NCBI GenBank assembly: GCA_037975125.1
Contig: CM075862.1
Location: 37,953,524 to 38,017,523, forward strand
Origin: Latrodectus hesperus
Taxonomy: Eukaryota > Arthropoda > Arachnida > Araneae > Theridiidae
Direction of reading: 5' to 3'
DNA length: 64,000 bases
The notes under the pieces: model-generated
Seen by the model: the letters and a program-made list of their open reading frames with translations, nothing else
What the model was told of the DNA's origin: nothing
The model's database searches: none
Shown: positions 24,972-40,900 of the stretch, in pieces
Numbering within the stretch: the stretch's first letter is position 1
How the letters are laid out: every line of letters begins with the position of its first letter
Translations under genes and position numbers: made by a program

Positions 24972-27900
24972 TAACAGGCTTTAGGAGAACCTGTTGCAAT
25001 GAAATGATATTTTCAGTGTGTATTTTCTATACACAGTAATGCAAAATACTGATACACATTTTGATTGCTATCTTAATGACCTTGTTTTGATCCTCAAGAA
25101 GCATTTTCAGTTTCCAAGCTGATTGCCTAATCTAGAACTTACATTCTGAAAAGTTCCAATCGCTTCTTCTACAATAGATTGGTTCTGATATGAATGGAAA
25201 ATCGATTTAATCAATACAATACTGTCATCCAAAAAAGTAAATTATTTCTGATCTATTTCTACAGAAAGAGAATATTCGCTTTCTATTCCTTACATAAAAC
25301 GCGTAGATAAAATTTGATTACTAGCTTTGTGTGAATAAAGCATTATAATTCCTTTTAATTTTTCTTTTAGTTAAGAAAAGAATTCATTATATGGTTGTTT
25401 TAAACCAAGATCACAACATCCCTATAATTGTTTTGAGCAACGCTTATATATGTGTGAATACATATATCTGTGTATAGTTAGATATTTCATAATATTAACA
25501 GTCAATTCTCATCTTGTATCAAACTCCAGTAATATAAACAGTTTCATCGATCTGGTGTGACTCCATCAGAGCAGATGAGAAATAAGAAACAACAAAATAA
25601 TATTAATTGTAATTCTATAACAATAAAATAAACATGCATTGTAAGAATAAAAAAATAAATATGCATTGTAAGTTTAAATTAAATTTCAAATTTAGAAATA
25701 AAATAATTATGCTTAATTTCAATTCCACCTAAAAGTATAGAAAATGCAAATACTAAGCTTTTTATTGGAAATTTCCTTTAAATATTACAATATTAATCTA
25801 CTTAAATTAATTTTAAAAAAATTACTGAAGAAACCAAGGGAATATTTTTCCTACAAAGGAAAAAGTTGTAACAAAAAAATACAACATAAATATCACAACA
25901 CATTTAGTTTATTCAAAATTTGATGAAGAAAACATTGAATCCTTTGTATTTTTGAAAATATATGATAGACATTTTTGAATATATTCTTACTTTGAAGCTT
26001 TTGATGGTATTCAAAAATGAATATCTACCATTCAAAATATTAAAAACTTACAATTTACACGATATATAGCGATGCTCACATTACATTCATCCAATTACAT
26101 TCGTAACTTTTGCTCATGAATGAAACTTACATTTCAACTTCATAAACATATGCAACATGGACATTTTAAATTTATTTAATAATTTATAACAAAAAATATT
26201 TTTTTAACAAAATGAATCTCAAAAAATTTAAATGTCTCGGATAGTGATTAATTGTACTCCTAATACTTAATACTTTTTTTAAAAAGAAAAACATGATATA
26301 TTTCCAGTAAATAATTTATTAATCTTTAGTAATCTAAATCAGTTACTTAATTCTTGTCAGCTAGAATCAAGCTCCATTAGAAATGGATTTTAAAATCAAA
26401 TTTACTCCTTGTAAACCAACACTAAGAAGGTTTCTTTTAAAAGTGTATTACAATATAAATAATTTGTCTCTTCTTTAACAAATTTAAGCACATAAAAAAA
26501 GCTTTTTAAATTTCAAATCGACTTGAAAATGCATACAATTTTACCATTTGATTATCATAAGATCTTATAATACATCCAAAAAGCATACATAGTATGGCCA
26601 AGTTGGTAGTTATATTTGTTATCTAAATTTAATTTTAAAAAAGTAAAAAATATCAAATTCAATATAAAACTTATAATGCAAATATTCTGTATCTTATACA
26701 AGTTTCAGGAAAAAAGATAAAATCATAAATGTAAAATAATTTTATTTTTAGTAGGAGATTTTTTTTCATAAAAGGTTTCAATAAAAATAGTTATGAATAC
26801 TTAAAAAGTAAGAAACACAAAATGCTTGATAATAAAAAAAAATTAAAGACATACAAGACAGTTTATTTACAAATTTGTAGTTTTATTAATAAATACAATT
26901 AACTAACCTGTTTAATGCATAACATAGACATCCAAATAAACATGAACATAATTCAGATAAATCAAAAAAGCAAATATGAAAAAGCTTGAGTTTTGAGTAA
27001 AAATAAAAATTACAGCAAAACTAATTTAAAGCAATCTGATGTATAAGGTATTTTTTAATGAATATTTGTAGTACAAACACATTTAATACTATAAATATTG
27101 CCATTTGTTTATTTATTTTTATATAAAACACATTTCATTTGAAGTATGCATTTACATTCAAAATTTCCAGTCAGAATGGTTTTCTGCTTTCTTTGGAATA
27201 TAAAATGCTCATTATTCTGTGATATTAAATTAGGAAAGAATGATCTCACCTGACTCATACATTTAAGACAAATTTTTAAGCAATGTAATATGGCAAGATT
27301 TCTTTTATTCCTTCACAAACCGCAAATTTAATATACAATATTATATAAATTATATATACAGAATGATTCAAATTTAAAAGTATTTTCAATGTAAAACATT
27401 CATTGTTCAATCAAAAATATAAATAGCAAAATATTTCAAATTACAACTTTGTAAATTAAGGATTTATTCTGTATTATTTATACAACGAATGTTCAAAATA
27501 ACTAAAATATTTGAACATCCCAGAAGCATTTCATGAGATTTTAACAGAACATGTTAGGAACTAATAAAGCTCGAAACATTTTTGCACATTTCTATATTTG
27601 ATCACATTTTTACCATAGTTGTTCATATTTTTATTTGTTTACATAGTAAAATTAAATCTCTTTATTTCAAACACTCAAAAAATAAATAAATAAAAACTGA
27701 AGTAGTAATTACAAAATAGACTGAGTGATATGCCTAAAGCAAATGATTTCATGTTTTTACAATAAATAGCATTTTGGAAACCTTAAGTCTTTTCAACTTC
27801 TTACATTCAAAACTTGTACTGATTTCATCACACATTATGATTGTTACATTTCATTCCAATAATCAAATAAATAATTCATTAAACATTAAATATATAAAAA

Positions 27901-28785
27901 AATTCATTAAATGTAAAAAAAATGAAAAATAATTTTAAAACAATTTAAAAAATAAATTCATAGAAAATTAGTTTTTAAATGATGCATTCATAAATTAACA
28001 GTTTATCAAATGAAAAATATAAAATTCTTTAATTAACAAAAAATTAAGAAAACACATTAAATCAATCTTTAAAAGTTAAATAAATAATTGCATGAAACAT
28101 TAAAGAAATAACTGATTGCTAAAAACAAATATAAAGAATGATTTTATGTGCTCTAACAATCTGAAATATGTACAAATTTTCAAACAATTCAAACTAAAAC
28201 TTTTAAGCTTACATAGCAAATATAAATCTAAAATACACTTTTAAATTCAAAAAATCTGTTAAAACCAAAAGCAAAACCTTGTTTGTATCAACAATTATGA
28301 TAAGAATCTTTAAACTTATAGAGCCTCAGGCATTACATTTCTAAGTACTAATTTAATTGAAAACATATATGTTTTATTGCTTTTTCAAGAACAAAAAGTT
28401 GCCTTTGTTTAAAAAATGTACATGACAAATGCCAACTGTTAACCATACTCAAAAGATTAATATTAAAAAGTATGTTCTGGAAACAAATAAAAAATATGTA
28501 CAATTACATAAATTAGAGTTTCATTAGTAATTAATAGATAAAAGGGAATTCATAAATGAAAAATGAATTAATTTATAACTGATGAGCTTTTTATATGAAT
28601 GTTTCTTGGAATGACAATTAACACTTTTCTCCAGTTTTTACCTTATAAAAATGATAAAAAACAATAAATATGTATATGATGCACTTAAATAATAATTATT
28701 TTTGATTCGAGTATTAACTCAAACAAAGTTAAAATACTCAATCGTTCAGATAATTTAAATAGTCTAAAATATAAATAGCAAGCGG
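24972..28785. other. Region downstream of CPR, including its 3' UTR
   Basis: About 3.8 kb of strongly A/T-rich sequence without a recognisable gene. Its CPR-proximal part must hold the CPR 3' UTR. I see no coding exon, long inverted repeat or TSD pair here. Confidence 0.5.
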
Positions 28786-28930
28786 TTAACTCCAAACATC
28801 TGCAGAATATCGCCTTTGTGATTCCATCTTTTTTATGTATGCTTCAGCATCATTTTTTGATTTTTGTCCAAACTCTTGCACGGTTTCTAAAATTATATTA
28901 TGAACATCTTTTGCCATATGCCTTGCATCT
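28786..28930 (-). CDS. Cpr: CPR coding exon 13 and stop
   Basis: 145 bases, residues 626-673 and TAA. It begins [11 protein letters not shown] and ends [15 protein letters not shown], with the catalytic Asp670 and the Trp672 that stacks on FAD. The 3' UTR continues below 28786. Several AATAAA hexamers occur on this strand (one near 28375), but the cleavage site cannot be picked by eye. Confidence 0.97.
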
Positions 28931-31900
28931 CTGTGAAAGGGAAACAAGTATTTAATTAGAATTCTCAAAACTTTAATTAATAATTTTAAAAGAATATTAC
29001 GTTTAAGTTAAAATCATATTCATTAAAATATTAGCATTATACTATTAAAGATAAATGCTTTCAATAAATATCATTGACATAACACAAAAAAATTGTACAG
29101 ATAAAATAAATTATTAAAAAGAGTAACAAAAAATTACTGTAATAAAATATGCACAAAATTTTTTTATATCAGTAAAATATATTAAGTAATTAGATTATAA
29201 TTTGAAATCTTCTAAATCACTCATGCCCAACCCACAGTCCATTTAAAGAAATTTTATCGCCCAAATGAAGTTTTTAACTGTCAATATTATTTTAGGCATT
29301 TGAACTATAGATGACTGAATCGAAAAATTGTGTTTGAATCAACTTCTCTCCGTGAAATTTTTTCCAAAATATTTTTTTTCCTTCATTTGACTTCCAAGTA
29401 ATAAGAAAATAAACATTTGGCCATTGGCCAGAAAAACTTTTTTGTCAAACAGTGTAATATTTACAATGCTTTTCTTCTTTGCTCACAACGCTGTTCACCT
29501 TTGCATGTTCACAAAATACTGACAACTTTCCACTTTTACACTCAAATACATATTTCTTACTTAAATATTTAATGTATCATTTTTTCCCCAAATTTAAAAA
29601 TTAAATAAAATTAAGTTTTCTACAGCATTAAATTTTGGTTAGTCTGATCACCAAAACAAATATTAGATGAAACAGAACTATATAATATATTATGCAGTAA
29701 ATTAACTTTAAATTCCATCAAGATAAAACCAAATGATAAGATAACATGGAGTAGCATAAGTCTACTTACCCACAAACATAGATGTGGCCATTTTGTTCAC
29801 CAATTATTCTCCAGATCTCTTCTTTGTTTTCTTTTAACAGATGAGTGACATATCTTTTTTCAGGTTGGTCCCTTGAAAATGCTAAATATAACTTAGTGAG
29901 CACACCATCTGCAAGGTATTGCTTCAATTCCTCTTCATACAAGAAATCTTCTTTTTCATGTCTACATCCAAAATAAAGGATAGTATCCCCAACAGGTTTT
30001 CCTAGAACAAAATATTATAATACTTTTTCATCAAATTTACTAAAGAAATATGTATATTAAATAATTATAAGATTATTATAAAAATATTAAAAACCATTTT
30101 ATTTTTCATATACGCAACAATAGTAATAAAATACATAAAAATGATACATGAAACATCTAGTTCAATCTTTAAATAATTATCAAAGTTTGAAGTGTTTAAA
30201 TAATTAATATAGTCTGCAATTAAACTATCACCAAATATAAGAAAAGTATATTATTTTAAAAATGTTATGATTATTAATTCATTAAACACAAAGTTTAAAG
30301 AAAACTGAATATTTATATTAATATCTCTTTTGTATATACTTTCTTTACAGTTAAAATATAGGAGTTTTTAAAATGTTAAATCTTACAATGAAAGAATAGC
30401 TTTGACAACAATTTTTCATAAATCAATAGAATCAATATGCAAGAATATTTTCTTCATAACTTTTAAGTAAAAATTTATATTTTTTTATTAAGAGATTTCA
30501 TTTTCAGTAATTGATTAACGATAAATAAAACTTTAATTATTTTTATTCATACAGGCTTTTTACCTATTAAACTAATCATACAATAACATGAAATATAGTA
30601 AAATTAAGGGTTGAAATTATCTATACTTTTAGAAGATTGACAAACTTAAGTATCAGTAGGACATTTTTAATGTAGACATTTTTTCAGAAGGACTTTTTAA
30701 ATAATATGTGTTCTCTTTCTCTGTCATGAAGATGATCAAGCAGGAGAAAGAAAGAAAAAACTAAATTTACCTCTATAAGCTGACTAGATAAAAATTGTAC
30801 GACTACAATTATATTTCATTAACTAATCTCATTTCATTGAAATTTAATGTCAGCACAATTTAGTTTTTAAGATTTCATAAATTATACATTTCATTATATA
30901 TGACATATAAGCTGTTAGACATAGATAAAAACATTTCTAACTACATTCACAAGAAACATCAAATTATTATAAGAACAATCATTATTAGTAAATGAATACA
31001 ACAGCCATTATAATATACAAAAAAAAATCTTTTCATTATTTTGAATTTGATGTAAATAAAGCAAATTAAATACTAATTAGAAATGTATTAAAAAAGGAAT
31101 TTAAAATATATAAATGAAACTGCAAGTTTGTTCATTTTTATAAAATATTCATGTACAATGCTATGACAAATGAAAGAGATTGTAAAAAGCTTTATTATAA
31201 CAATTCGTAAAAATTAAAATTTAGGAATATACTTCAAAAAATATGTAGACACATTTAAAATTAACTTCACTTAAAAATCATATTCAACAACAAGGTTTAG
31301 TTTCATTTCCCATTCTGCAGCCATTTTCACAGACAAAGGTTAACAAATCTTAAACATTGCAAGTAATAAATATTAAATTAATAATAAAACATTTTAAATA
31401 GAAGCTACTAATTAAAATACCTTTTTTACAAGCTTTAAGTAAAACAATGTGAACCATCAGAATGTGCTATAAGAATTTTCAGATTACTTTAATTGTAGCT
31501 TATTTATGAGGAATGAAATTTAATTTCAACTTCAAATGAATTAATTCGGTTCAGTTTATTTTAAGAATATTTTTGACACCTACCTAATAAATGCATGCAG
31601 TATAGTTGAATTATAATTATTGGCATTTTAAAATTATTTTATCAGAAAATTAATTGAAATTGTTGATTGAAAAAATAACTTTAATCAAAAATAAGTAATA
31701 GCTCTTTGCTTTTAATTTAGGAATAGGCCAAAGAAAGTTTAGCAAAAATGCTGAATATCTGATGTATAAAATAATATGCTGATTTGAAAAATGATATTTC
31801 TTTACCTTCTGATTTCAAATATGATCTTTCTTGAATAAAACCACGGAAAGGAGCCAACCCAGTTCCAGGGCCAATCATTATGACAGGAGTTAATGATTTA

Positions 31901-34900
31901 CTGGGAAGTCTAAACTGAGAGCGACGGACAAAAATTGGGACTTGGGGTTTTTGTTCTTCAGTCACCTTGAGTGTCTTCAGCCAACCAGTAGTTACGCCAG
32001 TGTTATGGCGATTTGTTTTAGTCATGTAGTCGACCAATACAGCAGTGACATGTATGGATGTGTTATGAATCTGAGAAAATAAATATCACATAATAATTAT
32101 CAATAACCATACTAAAATTTATAGCAACTTTTAGATTAAAATTTCATACAATTTCAAGGTATTAAGTATACAATTGGGCAGTACTGCAAATTAAGTAATT
32201 TTAATACTGCAAATAAAATAAGAGTCAAGGACACCAAATATTTATAAAAATTTATGTAAGTTTTTTAAAGCAATGAAATTTTTTAGCAGACTTACATCTC
32301 ACATGAATGAATTTTACAATAACTTTAAAAAAAAGTAAATATTTTATTTTGAAAAAAAGAAAAAAATTCATAGTTTTAGAAAAAAGTTTTAAAAAAATAT
32401 GGTTTAATTAGCAATAAAAAATAATACATTCATACATTTTTCCATGTAGGAAAACATTCACTGCCTCACGGAATGTGAGACAAGTCTACTAAATGAAAAA
32501 ATATTATCTCACATTCTGTTTATAAAAATTACATTCATTTGACTTTGCACAGTAAATGAAAAGTATAAATAGCATGTAAGTTACAGTTATCAAATAAAGC
32601 CTTAGTACACATTCATTGTTTATTAGTTAAAAGAAGGAGCAAAAAAGAAGCAGGACAGCAACCTGAATGTAGAAAATAAAGGAACATTTACACCACTAAA
32701 GTTCATCTCAAAAAGACTACTTTAACTCATTTAAAATATTTCTGAACAAAATCACACATGAAATGTTAAACTCATTTGAGAAAGGGATATTAAATATAAT
32801 TAATTAAAATTGCTGACATTAATTATTGCTCTGTATTTTTATTTACAGTTTGTGGGAAAATACTCATATCTAACATAATTCCAATGTAAATATAAAGGTA
32901 GCAGCAATAAAATTAATTAATATAACCATTATATTAGCAACATGAAATTCAATGATCAGAAAAAGACATTCCTTGGCAATTTAAATCAATTTCATAAACA
33001 TAAAAACAATATGAAACAACAGTTCTTATTTTTCAACACGGTATGAGAAAAAACAATTAGGGTTGTCATGAAGCTAAAATTTTCTATGAGGGATAATTAG
33101 TTTATATTGTTACGAATCCTGAGGCTACTGTAGCCTTATAAACAGCATTTAAACTACCACTACATATGAAACTAAAACATGCATAATATATTTACATATG
33201 TAAAATTAAAAAACAAGTGTAGACTAATAAACCATTGCTATACTTACTGTTTTAATGCTAATACATTTAAATTTTTTAGGGCGTGTAGACTTCAAGTTTC
33301 TTTCTTACCACAAACAAAAACAGAAAACAATATCATAAAACATTTCACAAAGAAAAAAGGTAAAATATCTCAAAACTAAGCTTGAATTAAGAAATAATCA
33401 ATCTGCTAAACACTTCAAATAATAATTTAAAATATAATTTTAGAAGCACAATTGAATTAGAAATTTAGAATATTTCTATTTTTAATCCCTTAACTTTTTA
33501 TGAGCAAATTATTGTTAATATGCAAAGTTGAACTAATGGAAATGAGTAAGGATAAAAATTATATTTTAAAATGTGTTTCTAAAACATAAAAATATCCCAG
33601 ATAATAAAAACGTATACATCAAGGTGGTTTGAAACAGCTTCAGTAGCAATGTGTACATCTTGGATTTTCATCAAAAACTTAAAATGCCAGACTAACCGGA
33701 GCATTTGTGTTCAAAACATCCAAGTTCTAAAGCAATTTCAAAGAAATGTCACTATAGTATGACACTAAACACATACCATAACAAAACAGAACAGTCAACT
33801 GAAGAAGTCGTGTGAAAGAGACTAGAGTATCATTAATAATTACATTTAAAGGCAACTTTAAACAAAGTATTTATAAGTATATAACAAAGTATTTTAAAAG
33901 AGTAGTAACAACCAAGCCACATATTAATGCTTTAAGTCATCTATAATGATGCCACAATCATAAAACCTAATTGATTTATAAGTAAAAAGAAGTCATATGA
34001 ATGAGCTTTCATTTTTCCCCACAAGATGGGTGCACATTAATTGCATACAAAGGCTAATTAGAACCAGACCTTCAGTACATCTTAGAAAAAGCTTCTAAAA
34101 TATACCCATATAGAGTAATCAATATTCTTAAAAACATTATTCTGCATAGCTAAGTTAGTCTAGTAAGGTGGTGCTAGTCCTATACAAATTATATTATAGG
34201 CCAAAGGTGATCCTACAATGTAATAAAGAATTCCTTATAAATCTGTGTTTCAAAAATTGACGACCATCTGTTCATTATAAAATTATATAAGTACGCAACA
34301 AAATCTAACATCATTTATAAAAACTTAATTTTTCTAAAAATTAAATAATTTAAAATGGTTTAATCAAATATATGTTTAAAATCTTTCAACAATAACAAAT
34401 TTGCACAACATATCTTACTTTGGGAGATGATGAAATAGAGTAGTAACGAGCTTGAAGTCTAGGTAACAATTCCAAAATGTGGTCCAGAGGAGGTTTTAAT
34501 GATGGAAGATCTTCAAGAATATGTATAATACTTCGACTGTTATTAACAGCCCAGTCTAAATATTTTTTCTAAAGAAAAATATTAGCTTTAATAGTGTTTA
34601 TAATTAAAGAAACACAGTTAATACAATGAAACAAATTTTGCATATTAGTTTTTTTATTATTTAGCATAAAGGTCCATTTTATGATGATTAAATATAGAAT
34701 GTTAATTTCATGATATGCTCTAAAATTTAAAAGTAAAACTAAATTAATTCTTTGTAAAAAATTATTAGTTTTACTTAATATCAATTTATATTTTATTAAT
34801 TCTGTTATGTAACACAAAATAAATTTTAAAAGCAATTAAAAAAGAAATAATTAAAATGCTATAAAGCATCACAAACTTCTGTGCCAAAATATGTCAAAAG

Positions 34901-37900
34901 CTTATTATGTATACAATAATGTATTTTTTGAAGCAAAACATTAATTTGTAAGAAAAATTGACAGACACTAGCCAACAAATTTCACAATTTCAAGAAAGAA
35001 ATAAGTTGAGAATGATTCAAGAAGAATTCATTAATATTGTCATAGAGAAAGATCATACAATTAATATTGTCATTCAATGTTTAAAATTCCCATGAGAGAC
35101 CGACCAAAACCATCTTACATACCAAATTTCTGCTGAATACATTTAGAAAACTATACTTTTCAACCAGTAATAAGAAGTTAATAGAAAACTTCCTGCTTTA
35201 TTAATACTAAAGAAAGAAAAAGGTAACTGAAAATTATGTTTGATTTTTATTAGTGATTTCAGTAGTTGAGCTTTCAATAGAAATAGTAAACATGAGTAAA
35301 GTAAATAATTGTGAAGTGTACTAATTGTGAAAGTAAATAATTGTGAAATTTATGAAAGGGTTTGAGCAAAATTTTACAAAGACTGGATGGGTTTCTCTTT
35401 AGCCATTACATTAAAATTCTATTTATTTTACTCTTTTCATATGAGAATTTGTTAATCTCAAAATTATAAACCAATTTTAACTGATTGGGTTTTCTGATTA
35501 ATTTAATAATATGCTTTCAGTTCATTGAATTTATTAAGTGCACGCTTCAATCATTCATAACCAATTGATTCATTCAGATTGTTACATAACAGGAAAACTG
35601 CACAAATCCTCAGCCAGTTATTAAATAAATCAAACTTGATACAATACATTTTTAACTATAGAAGGACATTAATTAGTTATATTTATTCACATTTTTCAAT
35701 TGAAACAATTAAAGTTTTACCATGAAAGCTCATATCTATAACCATGTTTATTATACTTAGAAAACTTGGACAAACCATAAAATTTGTTTTGTCACAAACA
35801 CTAAGGAATAGGATCTGATTCATCAGTTTTTTTCTTGTTCTGTCAGCAATTGCAAAAGAATATTATCTTTTTAGGTTGACATAATTTTTTTTATTTTTAA
35901 TATTTTAAGTAGATTCTTTTCTCTAATTGAGTCTACTCTAGATTACAAAAACATGTCTTGTTAAATCATAAATATTGTGAAACTTAAAATATTTCAATAC
36001 ACATTATTAGTTCCAATTGTTTAATCATGCAATAAATTAAATTTGTAAAATGATGTAATTTGAGTGGAGAATCTATTAGAATTTAAAACTAATAAATATA
36101 TTGCACAATTTAAGTGACACACAACATTGATAAAATATTTCACTAATAATATTGATATATATCATAAATCAATTATTATTTTGTTGTTGTTACTTAATTA
36201 TTGCCTTTTTCTATTCACATTTATATAGTGTGTTAAAAAACTTTAGAATTTGCTTATAATTTAAAAATGGATGCATTTTTTATTAATTTTCCAACTCAAT
36301 TACATAGTTGGAATTGTTTACACACCATAGTCCAATTACTAAAACTAAATAAATATAAATATTTGTATAACTAGTACCTTTCCTTCTTCTGATGAGGTAG
36401 CCATTAATTTAAGCATCTTCTTTTCTTCCTCATCTGTAGCATATTCAGAAATCTCTTTTAAAACATGAGTACGTGGTACACTTGTGATGTCAACATAGTG
36501 CAGCAAAGCAGTACGATATGTCGTAGGGCATGGAAAAGGATGCTTTTTAGTGCTGTCCTCTACAAAGAAAATAAAATTTTAAGAAATAAAAGAATACAAA
36601 ACAAAAGTTAATGACTGAGTTGATTGTTAACATTTATCATAATAAAAATTATTAAAAATTGTACAACAAATATTCAAAGCATACTTTAAAATACTGAAAA
36701 TTTTCACATGTTATAAATAAAGTTGTAAAATATTTTACTTTATATAAAAAATTAAGCTTCTTATGCATAGAACAATTTATGCATGTACAAATAAAACAAA
36801 AATTTATAAATACCATCTAAATTGTTTAGACTAAACACAGTATCTAAATCCACATTCAATAATTTTCCAATTTTTTCCACAAGTTCTGGATTATTTGTGG
36901 GATAAATAGCAACATGGTCACCAGCTTCATACCTGAAAGATTGTAAAATTCAAATAAATGAATAATATAAATTGGCAGCAAATTGTCGCAAGTTCTACAT
37001 TAAATACAAAATCATAAAATTCGCTTTGTATAAATTTTTAGCAGTAAAATGTTATAAATTGAAAGTTCAACAAAAATAAATTTTAATATTATAATAAAAA
37101 TGTTTTTATATGAAAAATTAAACCTTTTCAAATCACTAGAATATTTAACAAAATCTTCTATTTTTTTATCAGTGATACTTAATAAAATTTGTGAATGTTA
37201 AAACTTAGTTATTATTAAGAAAATTCTCCATAACAATGACTCTAACTTAAAAAATTGACCACAAATATTTATATTTGCATTATATGAACACTAATATTTG
37301 TCTCAGATGCTTAACTAAAATATAAATATTTAATTTAAAAAAATTAAGAATAGGAGTTATTAATCAGGAATCAATACAATATTTATCTTATAAGCCAAAT
37401 ATCTATTTGGTATACGAGATAAATATTGTATTGATCAACAAAAACCATTAGCATAACTAATCGTTTTCATATTAAATACAAAACTTTCATATTAATAGAA
37501 TTGAAATAATTAATAAAATCACAAACAAGTTGTATTTCAATCCCAAAATTTTATTTAATTGATAGATTGATTGATTTGTGAGGTTTACTGATGCAAGATC
37601 CAACATTGGACATTTCTGCACCGTACAATTTTTAAAACTATAGATAAAAATTCTGTGTTAAAATACTAGTCAGATGTACACAAAGGAATGTTTTAAAAGT
37701 TCAAGAACAGCATATGTAAAAGATTATTTTAGATAAAAATCTTAAATAGAATTCAAGAAACCTATTGCACGTAAAAATGCAAAATAATTTCTATGTGGTT
37801 TAAGCCCAATCAAGTCTGATAAGATTAAATTTGTGGTACTAAAAAACACTATGCGTAAATCATTGAAATTAGGACAGACAATTAAAATGTGATGTATTGT

Positions 37901-40900
37901 ATATGGTACATTACACATGTCACAAATTGGAGCACTCTGAGACAAGAATAAGTGCGTGTGTGTAAATATAGTATGTCCAATATGAAGCCGTGTGAGTTTT
38001 ACATAAACTCTTCGCATGGGAGCAACTGGGAATGGAAGAATGTGGGAGGATATACTATATAATTTATTATTCTTCTGCAAATCCCATATTTTTTGCCAGT
38101 GGGAGGAAATGAAATCTTTGATAATTTGTTTAAATTCAAAAAATATTAATGCCTTATGCAAAATGTCAGAGGCCTTTTAGCAGTATTATCTGCAAGTTCA
38201 TTCTCAGCAATGCCAACATGACTTGGAACCCAACAAAACGAGAAGTCAAATCCTTTATTCTTCAATATATTTAAAAAATCCAATATTTTCACAATAATTG
38301 GATGATATTTATCAATAAAATGGTCTAGTTGCATGACCACACTCATGCTATCTGTATAGATACAGTATTTTCGATGATAATTGGCTTGTATTATTTCTAA
38401 TACAAGCCAAGGCTCTATACGTTTAATAGAAACAGTTTCGACTGTATACACAGAATATGAAGCATGCAGTTTATAGCTGTAAACTGTATTTCCAACAACA
38501 ATACCACAACCAACATGACTACTTGATTTTGAGCCATTTGTATATACAGAAATGGGGGAAAAATAATGAGAATGAATGTGTGAAAACATCTGTTGCAAAA
38601 TAAGGGGATATGTAGATGATCTATTGTATCCAGTAAAGGGTTTGATTATATTGACAACACGAATATTCCAAGGAGGAAATCTTAGTGCATCTTTGAATAT
38701 GTAAATCAGGGAACTCATGAAGACTGGAATGAATTTGTATGCTCATAAAATGGTAATATGTTATGTGGCCGTGCATTATGCAGTCTTCTTAAAGAGGGAC
38801 ATATAATCATCGATCTCAAAGGGTGTTGGGATACTGATAGCATTTTAAAATATAATGTAGAGAGAGTTTCTTACGTCTCAGATCTAGAGGTAAATGGTTG
38901 CAAATTACATAAAGGCTCTGGACAGGAGAAGTCCGGAATGCTCCAGAACAGATTCGTAAAGCTGAGTGATGAACAGGGTCTAATTAGCGCAAAACTGATG
39001 ATATGGCTGATCCATAAACTACGCTACCATAGTCAATTCGAGTTTGTTAGTTTGTCGCTCAACGGTCATTTTTTTGCACACGAGGGCTAATTATAGTCAA
39101 ATCGAGATAGAATAACTGACTGATACACTCGGAGTAATGCTTTACGATCTGCACCCCAAGAGGTAAGAGGGTTACTCTGAAATTTTTGAGAATTGCGCAG
39201 ACGAGAATTTACAAAATAAAAATAATGGTTTAATTTAAAAGTACAAAGTATTTTAACACAGAAGACGGATTTTTACTGACTTACTTCAACTTGTTTAGCG
39301 TGGAATAAATTTTAAACAGAAGAGAAAATGGAGTTGACGCGAGAACATTTTCGCAATTCACGCTATGATTTTCTACGATTTCAAAGCAGGATTATATCAA
39401 GAAGAATGCGTTCACGGTTGCAATTAGCATTTGGTGATGAATCTCCAGCTCATACTACTGTATTCAGATGGTTTAGAGAATTTAGAAAACCTAAAATTTT
39501 GTAAGTTTAACTTTAAAAACCTAGATGTACCTCAAAAATTTCAGAGTGACCCTCGTATTAGAGAGAACTTTCAGAATATTTAGTGATTTTTTGCATCTTT
39601 AGCACAAATCTAAGATATGTGGCAGGAAAGTTAACTTTTTATCAAATATAAGCCCAAAAAATGGTATCTGATTAATTACGGGAATAGTTGTGCCTGATAT
39701 CTTAATTTCTGGATCAGGATGAGGCCCAGTTTTTCTGCAAAAATGGATACAATTGCTTTTACAAGGGGACAAAGTATGCCCATTTTCATTACACCAAGCA
39801 ACTAGATTATTGACATCAGTTTGTAATTGCCATTCAATCAGTTGCTTATTGGAACCTTGGCAAGAAATTTGGAGATAATCAACATATGATGTTCCATGGA
39901 CAGATGGTTGCAATACATGAAGAATGTTGTTGATGCAAATATTGAATACAGTAACACTTAAGACACTTCCCTGAGGAACCCCCTCACATTGGATAAATGG
40001 ATTAGATAAAACAGATCCTATATGGACATTAAAAAATGCGAGAACTTAAAAAACTCTGAATAAAAATGGGTAAATTTCCTTTGAAATTAAAATTATACAA
40101 ATTTCAAAGAATTCCATAACGCCATGTCTTATCATAAGCATTGTCAAAAAACATAGACACCAAATGATATCTCCGTACAAAGGCATTCCTAATTTGTGTT
40201 TCTAGGTTTAAAATATTGTCTAGAATAGATCGAGCTTTTCGGAATCCACTTTGATAAAGTAATATGTACTAATTGTCTTTAAGTACATAAACAAGGCTGG
40301 CAGTGATCATTCACTCCAAACTTTTAGCAAGGCAACTTGTGAGTGCGAGTGGACGATAGTTTTGAGGATTAGTGGGATCTTTCCCAGGTTTAAGAATTGG
40401 AATAGTAATTGCTTTGCTACAAAGACTGAGATAGACATGTTCATTCCATATTCCATTGAATTTGAAAATAATGTTTATTAAAGATTCATGATTAAGATGA
40501 CAAAGCATCTTATATGAGATACCATCTGATCTCCCGGAGTAGTATTTTTAGTTTGGGACAGGGCCCTATGCAGTTCCAGCAAAGAGAAATTTCAATTGTA
40601 TGGATGTATGGTTTTATCATGAAACTTTATAGGTTTCTTTTCAGCTTGTGCTTTGGTTCTGAGAAATTTAGGGTCATAAGAGGCTGGACTAGATACCCTT
40701 GCAAAAGTTTCACCTAAAAGATTGGCAATATCATATTGAAAATAAATTGTGTCAGCTCTTGTGCATAGTATTGGGACAGAGAAGTTCCGATATAAACCAC
40801 TGGAAGCTTTAACTTTCTTCCATAACTTTTTGCAGCAAGTTGATGATGTGATGGAGGAAACATATCTTATACAAGATTCTTTTTGACTATTTCACCATAC

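Larger units (their letters stand above)
28931..36377. other. CPR introns 9-12
   Basis: Introns at 28931-29769, 30002-31805, 32071-34418 and 34569-36377. All are AT-rich. I see no boundary-defined transposon in them. A short inverted repeat (GGAATGTGAGA / TCTCACATTCT) lies at about 32470-32518. Confidence 0.6.

Noticed and set aside
33600..33740. Slightly less AT-rich block in CPR intron 10, considered as an alternative exon
   Set aside because: No open frame with splice sites and no similarity to CPR; probably an old repeat fragment.
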